Shown: one piece after another, positions 26,053 to 34,773 of the stretch
Numbering within the stretch: position 1 is the stretch's first letter
How the letters are laid out: every line of letters starts with the position of its first letter
Assembly: GCF_003732275.1 (NCBI RefSeq)
Contig: NZ_MOBM01000038.1
Coordinates: 1,268,679-1,332,678, forward strand
Length of the DNA stretch: 64,000 nucleotides
Direction of reading: 5' to 3'
Source of the DNA: Pseudomonas frederiksbergensis
GTDB taxonomy: Bacteria > Pseudomonadota > Gammaproteobacteria > Pseudomonadales > Pseudomonadaceae
Notes under the pieces: model-generated
Databases searched by the model: none
Told to the model about the DNA's origin: nothing
Seen by the model: only the letters and a program-made list of their open reading frames with translations
Made by a program: the position numbers and the translations under genes

Positions 26053-26147
26053 CCCTGTGGGAGCGAGCCTGCTCGCGATGACGGCGGTACATTCACATCA
26101 GTGTTGACTGACACGCCGCTATCGCGAGCAGGCTCGCTCCCACAGGG
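26053..26147. repeat. REP/BIME palindrome, 'GTGGGAGCGAGCCTGCTCGCGA' type
   Basis: CCCTGTGGGAGCGAGCCTGC at 26053 pairs with GCAGGCTCGCTCCCACAGGG ending at 26147. It is the first of two tandem elements in the 502-bp gap 26017-26518. Confidence 0.88.
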
Positions 26148-26182
26148 GCTGCGGTGTTCAATTCCTTTACTGATTGGCATTA

Positions 26183-26265
26183 GGGCTTGCCCGCGATGGC
26201 GGCGTCACATTCAACACATTCGTTGACTGACATTCCGCAATCGCGAGCAAGCCCGCTCCCACAGG
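26183..26265. repeat. Truncated REP/BIME palindrome
   Basis: The left arm retains only GGGCTTGCCCGCGAT (26183-26197) while the right arm is complete (ATCGCGAGCAAGCCCGCTCC, ending 26265). The left outer part seems to have been lost. Beyond it, 26266-26518 shows only the DUF4198 leader, including a GGAGCG ribosome site. Confidence 0.78.
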
Positions 26266-26518
26266 TTCCTCACCTGACTGACATTGTGCATGCACCCCGA
26301 TTGGACATCGGCCGCGCCAAACCCCTCTACGCGCGTCATGCTGGCGCAGGCCGCATAAATAGCTGTTTACGCCACGAAAACAGTCTTCGTTTGCGTTATG
26401 AGCGATGAATTCGGCGCAAAGCACAAAATAGCCTGCGTTGTAATGCGTTCAGAGAGAGGGGCAGATCGTTGCGGGGCTGCGACGATCCGTTGAACAACAC
26501 CAATCGGAGCGCAAAAAA

Positions 26519-27298
26519 ATGCGAATGAGCCACGCAAAAAAAGCACTGTTGGGTTACGGCGTCTTCATGCTGGCAAGCAGCAGCGAAGCGCATCAAATCT
26601 GGTACGAGCAGCCACCGGGGCAACCCCTGGCGTTGTACTACGGGGAATATGACAAGAACATGCTGGAAGTCACACCGGGCGGGATGGACCGGTTTCGGCA
26701 ACTCAAGGGCTGGTCGATCAGCAACAAGTCTCAACCGTTGAGCCTGACCTTGCAGCGCCAGGCATTTGCCGTGACGCATCAATCCAAGGTGGATGACTCG
26801 CTGCTGGCCGAGGACGCGCATTACCCGATCTTCGACCTTCACGACGGCGATAAAACCCAAAAGGCTTACTGGACGCCCGCCACCCGTTGGGTCGGTGACT
26901 TGCGCGCCCGCACGCCGGAACTGACGCTGGATATCGTGCCCACCGGTGTCGCCGATGCCGGCAAGGCGCAGTTCCAGGTGTTCTATGCGCACAAGCCCTT
27001 GGCCGATCACGACGTGGTGCTGGAAACCGGTTCCGGCGAAGTGTTTACCCGGCGCACCGATGCGACCGGCAAGGTCAGTTTCGAGCTGCCTTGGCAGGGC
27101 ATCTATGTGGTGGCCGTCGAATACAAGGACCACACCGCCGGCGAGCGCATCAATCCCCAGGGCCAGGCCGAACCCTTTGACGTGAAGAGCTTCAGTTCGA
27201 CGTTGTCGTTCTATCGAAAGGAAGGTCAGGTACCTTTGCCGCGGGCGCCGTCGCAGCTGCCGGCATCGGAAGTTGCCAAGCTGAAGAAACAGGGCTGA
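26519..27298 (+). CDS. DUF4198 domain periplasmic protein
   Basis: A 259-residue precursor with a signal peptide (ALLGYGVFMLASSSEA, then HQIWYE). The mature protein begins with His and has the DUF4198 pattern: an N-terminal beta domain, then a carboxypeptidase-regulatory-like beta sandwich (LETGSGEVFTRRTDATGKVSF ... GIYVVAVEYKDHTAG). The family is often linked to metal uptake and to TonB receptors. A His as the first mature residue is compatible with metal binding, but that is inference. The membrane acyltransferase gene follows after 39 bases. Confidence 0.8.
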   Translation: MRMSHAKKALLGYGVFMLASSSEAHQIWYEQPPGQPLALYYGEYDKNMLEVTPGGMDRFRQLKGWSISNKSQPLSLTLQRQAFAVTHQSKVDDSLLAEDAHYPIFDLHDGDKTQKAYWTPATRWVGDLRARTPELTLDIVPTGVADAGKAQFQVFYAHKPLADHDVVLETGSGEVFTRRTDATGKVSFELPWQGIYVVAVEYKDHTAGERINPQGQAEPFDVKSFSSTLSFYRKEGQVPLPRAPSQLPASEVAKLKKQG

Positions 27299-27337
27299 GC
27301 CAGCGGTAGTCCACTGACCACGACATGAGTGACTGAT

Positions 27338-28543
27338 ATGACCTTATCCACAAGCGTGGCAGGGCAGGCGGGAAGTGTTTCCCCTGCGCTTGCCTCCAGC
27401 GCTGCAAAAACCAACACCCGGATGCTCGCCATCGATGCCCTGCGCGGCTTCGTCATGCTCTGCATGCTCGTCGACCATGTGCGGGAAACCTTTTTGCTGC
27501 ACCGCCAGGTGACCGACCCGATCGACGCCTTGAGCGTGACCCCGGACCTGTTCTTCACCCGATTGCTGAGCACCATCTGCGCCCCGGTGTTCATCTTCCT
27601 CACCGGTTTGTCGGCCTGGCTCTACAGCCAGAAACACACGGCCAATGAGACTTCAGTGTTCCTGCTCAAACGCGGGCTGTTTCTGGTGCTTCTGGAACTC
27701 ACGTTCGTCTGCTTTGCCTGGAACGCCGAGTTCCCGCCCAAGACGTTGTGGCTGCAAGTGATCTGGTGCATCGGCATCTGCATGATCGTGCTCGCCGGGT
27801 TGCTGCACTTCAAGCGCGGTTGGTTGATCGTGCTCGGGGTGGCGATTGTCGCCGGGCACAACCTGCTCGACGGCGTGACTATTGGGCCGGAGTCGCCGTT
27901 CTACGTGCCGTGGTCGATCCTGCATCAGCGGGTGTTCATCGACATCACCGAGTTCACCCGGGCTCGCACCACGTATCCGGTGTTGCCGTGGATCGGGGTG
28001 ATTCTGCTGGGCTGGGCCATCGGGCCGTGGTTTGGCAAGGACATGGAACCAGCCGAGCGGATTTCCCGTTTGCTGAAAGTCGGCGTTGGCCTGCTGGTGG
28101 CGTTCGTATTCATCCGTTACCTGAACGTCTACGGCGAGAAGCCTTGGATGCAGACCGGTGATTCCCTGCGCACGTTCATGAGCTTCATGAGCGCGAAGAA
28201 ATACCCGCCGTCGCTGATGTTTCTGATGCCGACCCTCGGCCTGGGGCTGATCCTTTTGGCGTTGTTCGAGAAGGCCCAGGATCGCTGGTCCACCGCGACT
28301 CTGGCGATCTACGGCGGTGCGCCAATGTTCTTCTATTTGCTGCACCTGTACGTGCTCAAGGCCATGTACCTGGTGTCCGTTGCGATCTGGGGCGCCAATC
28401 AGGGCACCTATTATGGTTTCGATAACCTGCCCATGGTCTGGCTGTGGAGCGTGATCCTCGGGGTGTTGCTGTTCTTCCCGACGCGCTGGTTCGCCAACCT
28501 AAAACAGCGCCGTCGCGACATCGCGATTCTCAAATACCTCTGA
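27338..28543 (+). CDS. DUF1624 / heparan-alpha-glucosaminide acetyltransferase-like membrane protein
   Basis: 401 residues with about ten hydrophobic segments. The first transmembrane segment holds the family signature AIDALRGFVMLCMLVDHVRE, whose His-bearing helix is implicated in acetyl transfer by HGSNAT-type proteins. ATG at 27338 is used; GTG at 27329 would add three residues. It is probably an inner-membrane enzyme that modifies a periplasmic or lipid-linked acceptor; the substrate is unknown. It is likely co-transcribed with the DUF4198 gene. Confidence 0.8.
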   Translation: MTLSTSVAGQAGSVSPALASSAAKTNTRMLAIDALRGFVMLCMLVDHVRETFLLHRQVTDPIDALSVTPDLFFTRLLSTICAPVFIFLTGLSAWLYSQKHTANETSVFLLKRGLFLVLLELTFVCFAWNAEFPPKTLWLQVIWCIGICMIVLAGLLHFKRGWLIVLGVAIVAGHNLLDGVTIGPESPFYVPWSILHQRVFIDITEFTRARTTYPVLPWIGVILLGWAIGPWFGKDMEPAERISRLLKVGVGLLVAFVFIRYLNVYGEKPWMQTGDSLRTFMSFMSAKKYPPSLMFLMPTLGLGLILLALFEKAQDRWSTATLAIYGGAPMFFYLLHLYVLKAMYLVSVAIWGANQGTYYGFDNLPMVWLWSVILGVLLFFPTRWFANLKQRRRDIAILKYL

Positions 28544-28690
28544 TTTACAGACGCTGATTCCCAGAGAAGTTCTGAGGCTCTGAAAAATAAAAGCAGCGCA
28601 ACCGGCTGATGGCAGTCAGTTAAGGACTGAATATCGCAGTGCTGCGGGGGGCATGGCTGACTGCAAGTTTTGCGGTGTTTTTCAGGCCTC

Positions 28691-28783
28691 ATCGCGAGCA
28701 GGCTCGCTCCCACATTGAATCGGCGTCGTTCACGAATAATGTGTTCACAGCAGATCCCCTGTGGGAGCGAGCCTGCTCGCGAT
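28691..28783. repeat. REP/BIME palindrome, inverted arm order
   Basis: ATCGCGAGCAGGCTCGCTCC at 28691 and CCTGTGGGAGCGAGCCTGCT ending at 28783. It fills the 311-bp gap between convergent genes 27338-28543 and 28855-29568. A partial extra arm (TCTCCCACAGGTTGC at 28819) suggests a third, decayed REP unit. Confidence 0.85.
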
Positions 28784-28854
28784 AGCGTAGGTTCAGCCAA
28801 CAATAATGCTGAATGCTCTCTCCCACAGGTTGCACTGCGTCAAATCGGTCAGCG

Positions 28855-29568
28855 TTATTTAACGGCATACACCTTGCGCACATACCGCGCACTGCTCCAG
28901 GCGCACGGTGCGCCTTGCGGTACGAACACGGTGTCACCGGGGTTGACGGTTACGCTGGTTCCATCCGGTGCCTGCAAGGTCACGCTGCCTTCGATCAAGT
29001 GCATCAGCTCATTGAGTTTATGCGCTCGGCCATGGCGGGTGTACGGCGTCGAATCCCAGACACCGACGCGCAGATCAGTGGCGTCATCTTCGAAGGCATT
29101 GCGGGATCGGCACTGCGGTGTAGGTCCGATCAGTATTTGCGGTTCCGGTGCCGCCGAAGGTGACAGCATCGCCAACGGGTCGAGGGCTGTCAGCCCCGGC
29201 GTCGGTTCGGCAGTGGGGATGCTGACGGCGCAGAAGGCCCAGCAAGTATCGGGTTGTGCCTGAAGCTTGAGTGCCGTACCGCGACCGATCACAGCGCTGG
29301 CACCGATCCCCAGTTCCAGCGTCTGTTCCCGGGATTGCAGCACGACATGCCCGGCGTGGACCACGATCACTTCGGTGTGCGGAAAGTCATCGATATCGAC
29401 GGTTTTACTGGTGTGAACAATGCCCGCCGATGCGCCGTCGGGCCCGGTGTAGGCGACCTGACGACTGTCCATGAACGGATCGATGGAGCTCAAGGGGGCT
29501 GCTTTGAAAGGCGTAGAAATACGGCTGCCGTCGGCGCGAGCCAACAGCAGAACGGTAGGTTGAGACAT
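28855..29568 (-). CDS. Cupin-domain (bicupin) protein
   Basis: 237 residues from the start at 29568 (MSQPTVLLLARADGS). Two cupin-like halves can be seen: the first around HTEVIVVHAGHVVLQS (residues about 75-100), the second around HKLNELMHLIEGSVTLQAPDG and VNPGDTVFVPQGAPCAWSS (residues about 180-225), which resembles the cupin_3/DUF861 group. The metal-binding His pattern is incomplete in the second half. Its function is unknown. It is followed on the same strand by nothing for 300 bp; the GNAT gene lies just upstream in the same direction. Confidence 0.75.
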   Translation of the reverse strand: MSQPTVLLLARADGSRISTPFKAAPLSSIDPFMDSRQVAYTGPDGASAGIVHTSKTVDIDDFPHTEVIVVHAGHVVLQSREQTLELGIGASAVIGRGTALKLQAQPDTCWAFCAVSIPTAEPTPGLTALDPLAMLSPSAAPEPQILIGPTPQCRSRNAFEDDATDLRVGVWDSTPYTRHGRAHKLNELMHLIEGSVTLQAPDGTSVTVNPGDTVFVPQGAPCAWSSARYVRKVYAVK

Positions 29569-29637
29569 ACGGGTGACGCTCCCTGCAAATGGGGGATAGA
29601 AGGTGTTGGATGGCGCTTGCTTCATCGCGCGCCGGGG

Positions 29638-30495
29638 TCAACCAATGGCTTGGGTGACGAGGGCAAATTGGCGGACGCCGTTGACCGCTTGCGGCGGTGT
29701 GCCGAGTGCCATTTGTGCCACCGTGTCGACCTGCTTGAGGCCGGCCAGCTCCAGCCATTCGCCCAAGACACTGTCCGCCGGAATGTCGATCCGCACGAAG
29801 GCATCCGGCACCTGGGCCAACAACACGGCGATCAGGTGTTTGGCCTGCTCAGGAGTCTCGGCGATGACCGGGCCGAGGCAACGACCACGACCGAAAGGGC
29901 GCAGCAAGGCGAAGGCACGCAATTGACCGTCGCGCTCAATGCCCACCGAATGCTCGACCACCTCGAACAGATCCGTAAGCACCGCTTGGCGGTCCAGCCC
30001 GCTGCCGGCGTTGGCCAGTTCCAGTTGACGTGCCTGATCAGCCGCGCGCAGTGGACGACATTCTTCACCGTCCGCCAGTGCTTCCAGCGCGGGTGCTTGC
30101 GCCTGGCCTTGATGCTGCTGAACCCGGCCGAATTCGACAAAACCCTGGCTGGCGTAAAGCGGTGCGCCGGCGAGGGTGGCATTGAGCATCGGCATGCATG
30201 ACTGGCAAGCCTCCATCGCGTATTCCATCAATCGACGACCAATCCCCTTGCCCTGATAGTCGTCACTGACGATCACCAGGCCGATGGTCGCGAACTTGCC
30301 TTGCGGGCAGGTGAATGCGCTGCCGATCAGTCGCTCACCATCGAGCACCACAAAGCCTTCGCTGACCCGCTGCAACATCGCCCAGTCTTCCTGGCGATGG
30401 GGCCACTTCAACTGCACGGACAAGGCATGGGCCGAAGGAATATCGGCGGCGGTCATCGGCCGATAGACATAAGTGGAAGGTTGCGAGGCGGACAT
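29638..30495 (-). CDS. GNAT family N-acetyltransferase with two GNAT-like halves
   Basis: 285 residues. The N-terminal half has a standard acetyl-CoA loop (DYQGKGIGRRLMEYAMEA, residues about 78-95). The C-terminal half (from about residue 150) resembles the Acetyltransf_18 domain with FGRGRCLGPVIAETPEQAKHL. The substrate is unknown. It is divergent from the aldehyde dehydrogenase gene (240 bp between starts), with the cupin gene 69 bases downstream, suggesting a cupin/GNAT operon transcribed leftwards. Confidence 0.85.
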   Translation of the reverse strand: MSASQPSTYVYRPMTAADIPSAHALSVQLKWPHRQEDWAMLQRVSEGFVVLDGERLIGSAFTCPQGKFATIGLVIVSDDYQGKGIGRRLMEYAMEACQSCMPMLNATLAGAPLYASQGFVEFGRVQQHQGQAQAPALEALADGEECRPLRAADQARQLELANAGSGLDRQAVLTDLFEVVEHSVGIERDGQLRAFALLRPFGRGRCLGPVIAETPEQAKHLIAVLLAQVPDAFVRIDIPADSVLGEWLELAGLKQVDTVAQMALGTPPQAVNGVRQFALVTQAIG

Positions 30496-30735
30496 GGCGA
30501 GTCTCCGTTTTCAGTGTGCGCGATCAACCGGTTTTCCGGCGCTAGGGTGCCTGTATCCCATCTGCGTGAAGGCCTGACAAGGGGGCCTGGAAGATTCGGC
30601 AGATTCCTCACGTCGCAGGCCTGCAGACCACACTTACTACTTAATTGCCCCATAAGGTCGGCAGCAAATGCTTGGGCTTTTTTTCTACGATGGAAGCCTG
30701 AGTTCACGCCTCGCCGTCCCTTTTTGGAGTGCTCC

Positions 30736-32208
30736 ATGGATAGCTTCGATCCTCGCCTTATCGCTGTGCGCAGTGCTCACTTTATTGCCGGTCAATACCG
30801 CGATGCCCAACCGGGACTGGAGGTGGTTCGTCCTTCGGACGGCCAGGCCTATGCCCAGTTGCCGATCGCCGATGCCGACCTGGTGGATGAGGCGGTCAAT
30901 GATACCTGGCAGGCTTTTAATCGCAGCGACTGGGCCAGTCGTCCACCCCGGGAACGGGCGCGTGTCATGCGCCGCTGGGCCGATCTGATCGAAGCCGATG
31001 CCGCCGTCCTGGCACCGTTGGAAGCGATGGGGTCGACCCGCCCGCATAAAGATGTGATCGCTTGGGATATTCCTTATGTCGCCGAGGGCATTCGCTTCTT
31101 TGCCGAACTGGCGGACAAGCACGGCGGCCATGTCGCGGCCACCCAGACTGATCGATTGGGCATGCAGATCGCCGAACCGTACGGCGTGATTGCCGCCATT
31201 GCGCCGTGGAATTTCCCGTTGAGCATGGCCTCCTGGAAAGTCGCTCCGGCACTGGCCGCCGGTAATGCCGTGGTGCTCAAGCCGTCGGAGCTGACGCCGT
31301 TCTCCAGCCTGCGCTTCGCCGAGCTGGCGGTGCAGGCGGGTATTCCAGCAGGGATTTTCAATGTGGTGCAGGGTGATGGCCGCGTCACCGGCGATGCCTT
31401 GTGCCGTCATCCTCGGGTGGGCAAGGTGACCTTCACCGGCTCCACGGCGACCGGGTCGAGCATCATGTCTACCTGCGCGCTGGTGGGGCCGAAACCGGTG
31501 ACGCTGGAGCTGGGCGGCAAGAGCCCGCAACTGGTGTTCGCCGACGTGCCGGACATCGCGAAAACCGCGCGCACCGTGGCACTGGCAATTACCGGTAACG
31601 CCGGGCAGGTGTGCGTGTCCGGTTCGCGGCTGTTGATTGAACGCTCGATCATGGAACCGTTCATTGCGCACTTGCAGGCGTATTTCGAAGAGCTGCGCCC
31701 GGGGCCGACCTGGTCTTCCGAGAGCACACTGTCGCCGATCATTTCCCGGCTGCAGGCCAGCCGCATTGATGGCATCGTCCAGCGCTCGCGTCAGGCCGGG
31801 GCCGAGGTGTTGACTGGCGGTGGGTTGTTCGAAGGGCTGGGCGGGGCTTATTACCGACCGACCTTGCTGGCTGGTCTGGACAACCACAACCCGGCGGTTT
31901 GCGAAGAGATCTTCGGCCCGGTGCTGACGGTGCAGGCGTTCGATGATGAAGAGCAGGCGTTGAGCCTGGCCGCACACGCCACCTACGGCCTGGCGGCGGG
32001 GGTGCACACCGCTGACATCAATCGTGCGTTGCGGCTGGTCCGGCGCCTGGAGGCGGGGACGGTGTGGGTCAACCGTTACGGACGCAGCAACGACTACATC
32101 CTGCCGACCGGCGGCTACAAACGCTCCGGCATCGGCAAGGACCTGGGGCGCGAAGCGTTCGAAGCCAACTTGCGCTTCAAGAGCGTGCTGATCGATATCG
32201 TGCAGTAG
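30736..32208 (+). CDS. Aldehyde dehydrogenase (NAD(P)-dependent)
   Basis: A 490-residue ALDH. The start at 30736 (MDSFDPRLIAVRSAHF) is chosen because TTTGGAG lies 7 bases upstream; the frame is open far upstream but overlaps the divergent GNAT gene. Glu258 in LELGGKSPQ and Cys293 in GQVCVSGSR are the catalytic residues; PWNFP and FTGS.ATG NAD-loop motifs are present. It oxidises an aldehyde to its acid; the class resembles betaine/gamma-aminobutyraldehyde dehydrogenases, but specificity cannot be read. Confidence 0.88.
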   Translation: MDSFDPRLIAVRSAHFIAGQYRDAQPGLEVVRPSDGQAYAQLPIADADLVDEAVNDTWQAFNRSDWASRPPRERARVMRRWADLIEADAAVLAPLEAMGSTRPHKDVIAWDIPYVAEGIRFFAELADKHGGHVAATQTDRLGMQIAEPYGVIAAIAPWNFPLSMASWKVAPALAAGNAVVLKPSELTPFSSLRFAELAVQAGIPAGIFNVVQGDGRVTGDALCRHPRVGKVTFTGSTATGSSIMSTCALVGPKPVTLELGGKSPQLVFADVPDIAKTARTVALAITGNAGQVCVSGSRLLIERSIMEPFIAHLQAYFEELRPGPTWSSESTLSPIISRLQASRIDGIVQRSRQAGAEVLTGGGLFEGLGGAYYRPTLLAGLDNHNPAVCEEIFGPVLTVQAFDDEEQALSLAAHATYGLAAGVHTADINRALRLVRRLEAGTVWVNRYGRSNDYILPTGGYKRSGIGKDLGREAFEANLRFKSVLIDIVQ

Positions 32209-32224
32209 CGCCCACTGATTGTCC

Positions 32225-32318
32225 CCTGTGGGAGCGAGCCTGCTCGCGAAGAGGGAGGGTCAGTCGACATTAATTTTGCCTGACACTCCGCTATCGCGAG
32301 CAGGCTCGCTCCCACAGG
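32225..32318. repeat. REP/BIME palindrome, 'GTGGGAGCGAGCCTGCTCGCGA' type
   Basis: CCTGTGGGAGCGAGCCTGCT at 32225 pairs with AGCAGGCTCGCTCCCACAGG ending at 32318. It lies at the 3' end of the aldehyde dehydrogenase gene. Confidence 0.88.
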
Positions 32319-32362
32319 TTCCATATAACCTCCGGATCTTCAACACTCTTTAATCAGCACCC

Positions 32363-32397
32363 AAACGGGCGCTTCCTGACGGATGCGCCCGTTTTCG
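32363..32397. terminator. Intrinsic terminator-like hairpin
   Basis: AAACGGGCGC (32363-32372) and GCGCCCGTTT (32385-32394) are perfect complements, with a 12-base loop and a T-rich run (GTTTTCGTT) on the 3' side. It separates the aldehyde dehydrogenase gene from the catabolic block. The remaining 32398-32690 is an untranslated leader in which no clear promoter could be fixed. Confidence 0.7.
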
Positions 32398-32690
32398 TTC
32401 CGCCCGGCGCAGGTTCTGCCGTGAATGCGGGCGTTTTTGAGCCTCGCGCGGCCATCAAGGTCCATAAAAGCGCACAAATACGGGGTTTGCCCAAGGCTGG
32501 AGCGAGCCGCAAAGTCTGCTGAGGGGGATGGCTAAAACGGTGGTTTGTATCAAGCAGAGGTCGCTTTTAACGCCATCTGCTGGTTTCACGGTGTTGTAAT
32601 GACGGTGTGCTGCAGCGTTGCATCGCCGCTCCCGAAACGCAGCGAATGCCTGTCGCGCCATGACCTCAACGAACTTCAGGACCGCACTCA

Positions 32691-33359
32691 ATGAGCTTTC
32701 TTCGCCCCAAATTCATTACGTTCGACTGCTACGGTACGCTGACCAATTTCCACATGGGCACGATGACTCGCGAACTGTTCGCCGATCGCGTGGTACCCGA
32801 GCAGATGGATCAGTTCGTCAAGGATTTCTCCGCCTATCGTCTGGATCAAGTGATGGGTGACTGGATGCCATATGACGAAATCCTCAAGACCTCACTGGCG
32901 CGAGTCTGTAAGCGTTGGGGCATCGAGTACCGTGACGAAGGTCAGCTGTATTACGACGCCGTACCGACCTGGGGCCCACACCCGGACGTGCCGGCCGGCC
33001 TGTCGAAAATTGCTGACAAGATTCCTCTGGTGATTTTCTCCAACGCCAGCGACAGCCAGATCATGTCCAACGTCGACAAGCTCGGCGCGCCGTTTCACAA
33101 AGTCTTCACCGCCGAACAGGCCCAGGCCTACAAGCCGCGTCTGGCCGCATTCGAGTTCATGCTCGACAACCTCAACTGCGGCCCGGAAGACATCTTGCAT
33201 GTGTCTTCGAGTTTCCGTTACGACCTGATGCCGGCCCACGACATGAAGATCAAGAACAAGGCCTTTGTCGCCCGCGGTCACGAGGTTCCGGGCAATGCGT
33301 TCTACGGCTACCAGCAGATCACCGACATCGGTGGGCTGGCGGCGCTGGTCGGTCTCTGA
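32691..33359 (+). CDS. Haloacid dehalogenase type II (L-2-haloacid dehalogenase-like)
   Basis: 222 residues, HAD superfamily. Asp12 in TFDCYGTLTNF is the nucleophile, VIFSNASD is motif II, and YKPRLAAFEFML holds the motif III lysine. The HVSSSFRYDLMPAHDMK segment sits where haloacid dehalogenases have HVSSN.WD. Hydrolytic dehalogenase or phosphatase-like activity is inferred. It begins the long co-directional catabolic block, 45 bp before an FAD amine oxidase gene, so the natural substrate is probably related to that pathway and need not be halogenated. Confidence 0.82.
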   Translation: MSFLRPKFITFDCYGTLTNFHMGTMTRELFADRVVPEQMDQFVKDFSAYRLDQVMGDWMPYDEILKTSLARVCKRWGIEYRDEGQLYYDAVPTWGPHPDVPAGLSKIADKIPLVIFSNASDSQIMSNVDKLGAPFHKVFTAEQAQAYKPRLAAFEFMLDNLNCGPEDILHVSSSFRYDLMPAHDMKIKNKAFVARGHEVPGNAFYGYQQITDIGGLAALVGL

Positions 33360-33404
33360 GTCGAACGGTAACGGCATTCTTCATTTGGCATAGGCGGGTT
33401 AGAC

Positions 33405-34679
33405 ATGGGCAGTGAATCCTACTGGCTCGACACCGCACCGGCGTTTACCGGTGCTCAGCTCGGTGCATTGCCCGGGCAGGTTGACGTGGCCATCGTCGGT
33501 GGTGGTTTCACCGGCCTGGCGGCGGCGCGGGCATTGGCGCTGAAGGGCGCCAGTGTGGTGGTGCTGGAAGCCGGAAGGGTGATCGGCGAAGCCTCCGGGC
33601 GCAACGGCGGCCAGTGCAATACCGGCGTTGCCCAGGACTACGCCGGGCTGAGCGCCAGCCTCGGTGCCGACAAGGCCCGCGCTTATTACCAGGCCTATGA
33701 AAGCGCGGTGCAGAGCGTGGTGTCGCTGGTGGAGCAGGAGCAGATCGCCTGCGACCTCAAGCGCAACGGCAAGCTCAAGCTGGCGGCCAAACCGATGCAC
33801 TACGAAGGCCTGGCGCGCACCTGCGAATTGATTAGCCAGGAAGTCGATGCCGAGGTCGAGTTGCTGACCGCCGAACAGACCCGCGCTGAAGTGAATTCCG
33901 CTCAGTTCCACGGCGGCTTGCTGCAGCGCAACGGCGTGCAGATGCACGTTGGGCGTTTCGGCGTCGGGCTGGCCGAGGCCGCTGCACGTCACGGTGCGCT
34001 GATCCATCAAGGGACGCCGGTGACGGATTGGAAAGCCCAGGTCGGCGGCTATCGGGTCAATACCAGCAAGGGTTCGCTGCACGCCGGGCAAGTATTGCTG
34101 GCGACCGGCGCCTGCCAGCACGGCGGTTTGGGTTGGTATCGGCGGCGGATCGTACCGGTCGGCAGTTTCGTGATCGTCACCGAGGTGCTGCCACAGGTCC
34201 TGATCGATCAGCTGCTGCCCGGTCGGCGTGCCTATGTCACCAGCCGCATGATTGGTAACTACTTTCGCCTGACCCCGGACAACCGCTTGCTGTTCGGCGG
34301 GCGTGCGCGGTTTGCGATGTCCGACAGCGTGTCCGACGCCAAGAGCGGCAAGGTGCTGCAAGCGGCGATGGTGCAGATGTTCCCGCAGTTGGCCAACGTC
34401 AAGATCGATTACTGCTGGGGCGGACTGGTGGACATGACCTCCGACCGCTTGCCTCGCGCCGGTCAGCACGGCGGGGTTTATCACTCCATGGGCTACAGCG
34501 GCCATGGGGTGCAGATGTCGGTGCACATGGGCCAGGTCATGGCCGAGGTGATGGCTGGCAAGGTCGAGGCCAACCCCTGGCGCGAACTCGACTGGCCGGC
34601 GATTCCCGGGCATTTCGGCAAGCCGTGGTTCCTGCCGTTCGTGGGCGCTTATTACCGCTTCCAGGACTATTTGCATTGA
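33405..34679 (+). CDS. FAD-dependent oxidoreductase (DAO family, PuuB-like)
   Basis: 424 residues. N-terminal FAD-binding Rossmann motif VAIVGGGFTGLAAARALA (about residues 28-45) with LEAGRVIGEASGRNGGQ following; the second FAD contact MGYSGHGVQMS lies near residue 365. The family oxidises primary or secondary amines (gamma-glutamylputrescine oxidase and relatives) to imine/aldehyde with release of H2O2. It is cytoplasmic. It precedes an oligopeptide-type importer, implying that the imported compound or its cleavage product is the amine substrate. Confidence 0.88.
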   Translation: MGSESYWLDTAPAFTGAQLGALPGQVDVAIVGGGFTGLAAARALALKGASVVVLEAGRVIGEASGRNGGQCNTGVAQDYAGLSASLGADKARAYYQAYESAVQSVVSLVEQEQIACDLKRNGKLKLAAKPMHYEGLARTCELISQEVDAEVELLTAEQTRAEVNSAQFHGGLLQRNGVQMHVGRFGVGLAEAAARHGALIHQGTPVTDWKAQVGGYRVNTSKGSLHAGQVLLATGACQHGGLGWYRRRIVPVGSFVIVTEVLPQVLIDQLLPGRRAYVTSRMIGNYFRLTPDNRLLFGGRARFAMSDSVSDAKSGKVLQAAMVQMFPQLANVKIDYCWGGLVDMTSDRLPRAGQHGGVYHSMGYSGHGVQMSVHMGQVMAEVMAGKVEANPWRELDWPAIPGHFGKPWFLPFVGAYYRFQDYLH

Positions 34680-34773
34680 GTTGATGTTGTGGCGTCACCG
34701 TCGTTTGCGTTTCCAGGACGCCCCGGATATCCGTGGGCACTCGAGCCTCATTTTTTCGACAGGTACAACTGAT

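Noticed and set aside
26053..26265. CRISPR-like array from several repeats in a short distance
   Set aside because: The repeats are inverted palindromic REP units, not direct repeats with unique spacers, and no cas genes are present. The Cas4-like nuclease core at 49227 is fused to a helicase and not near an array.
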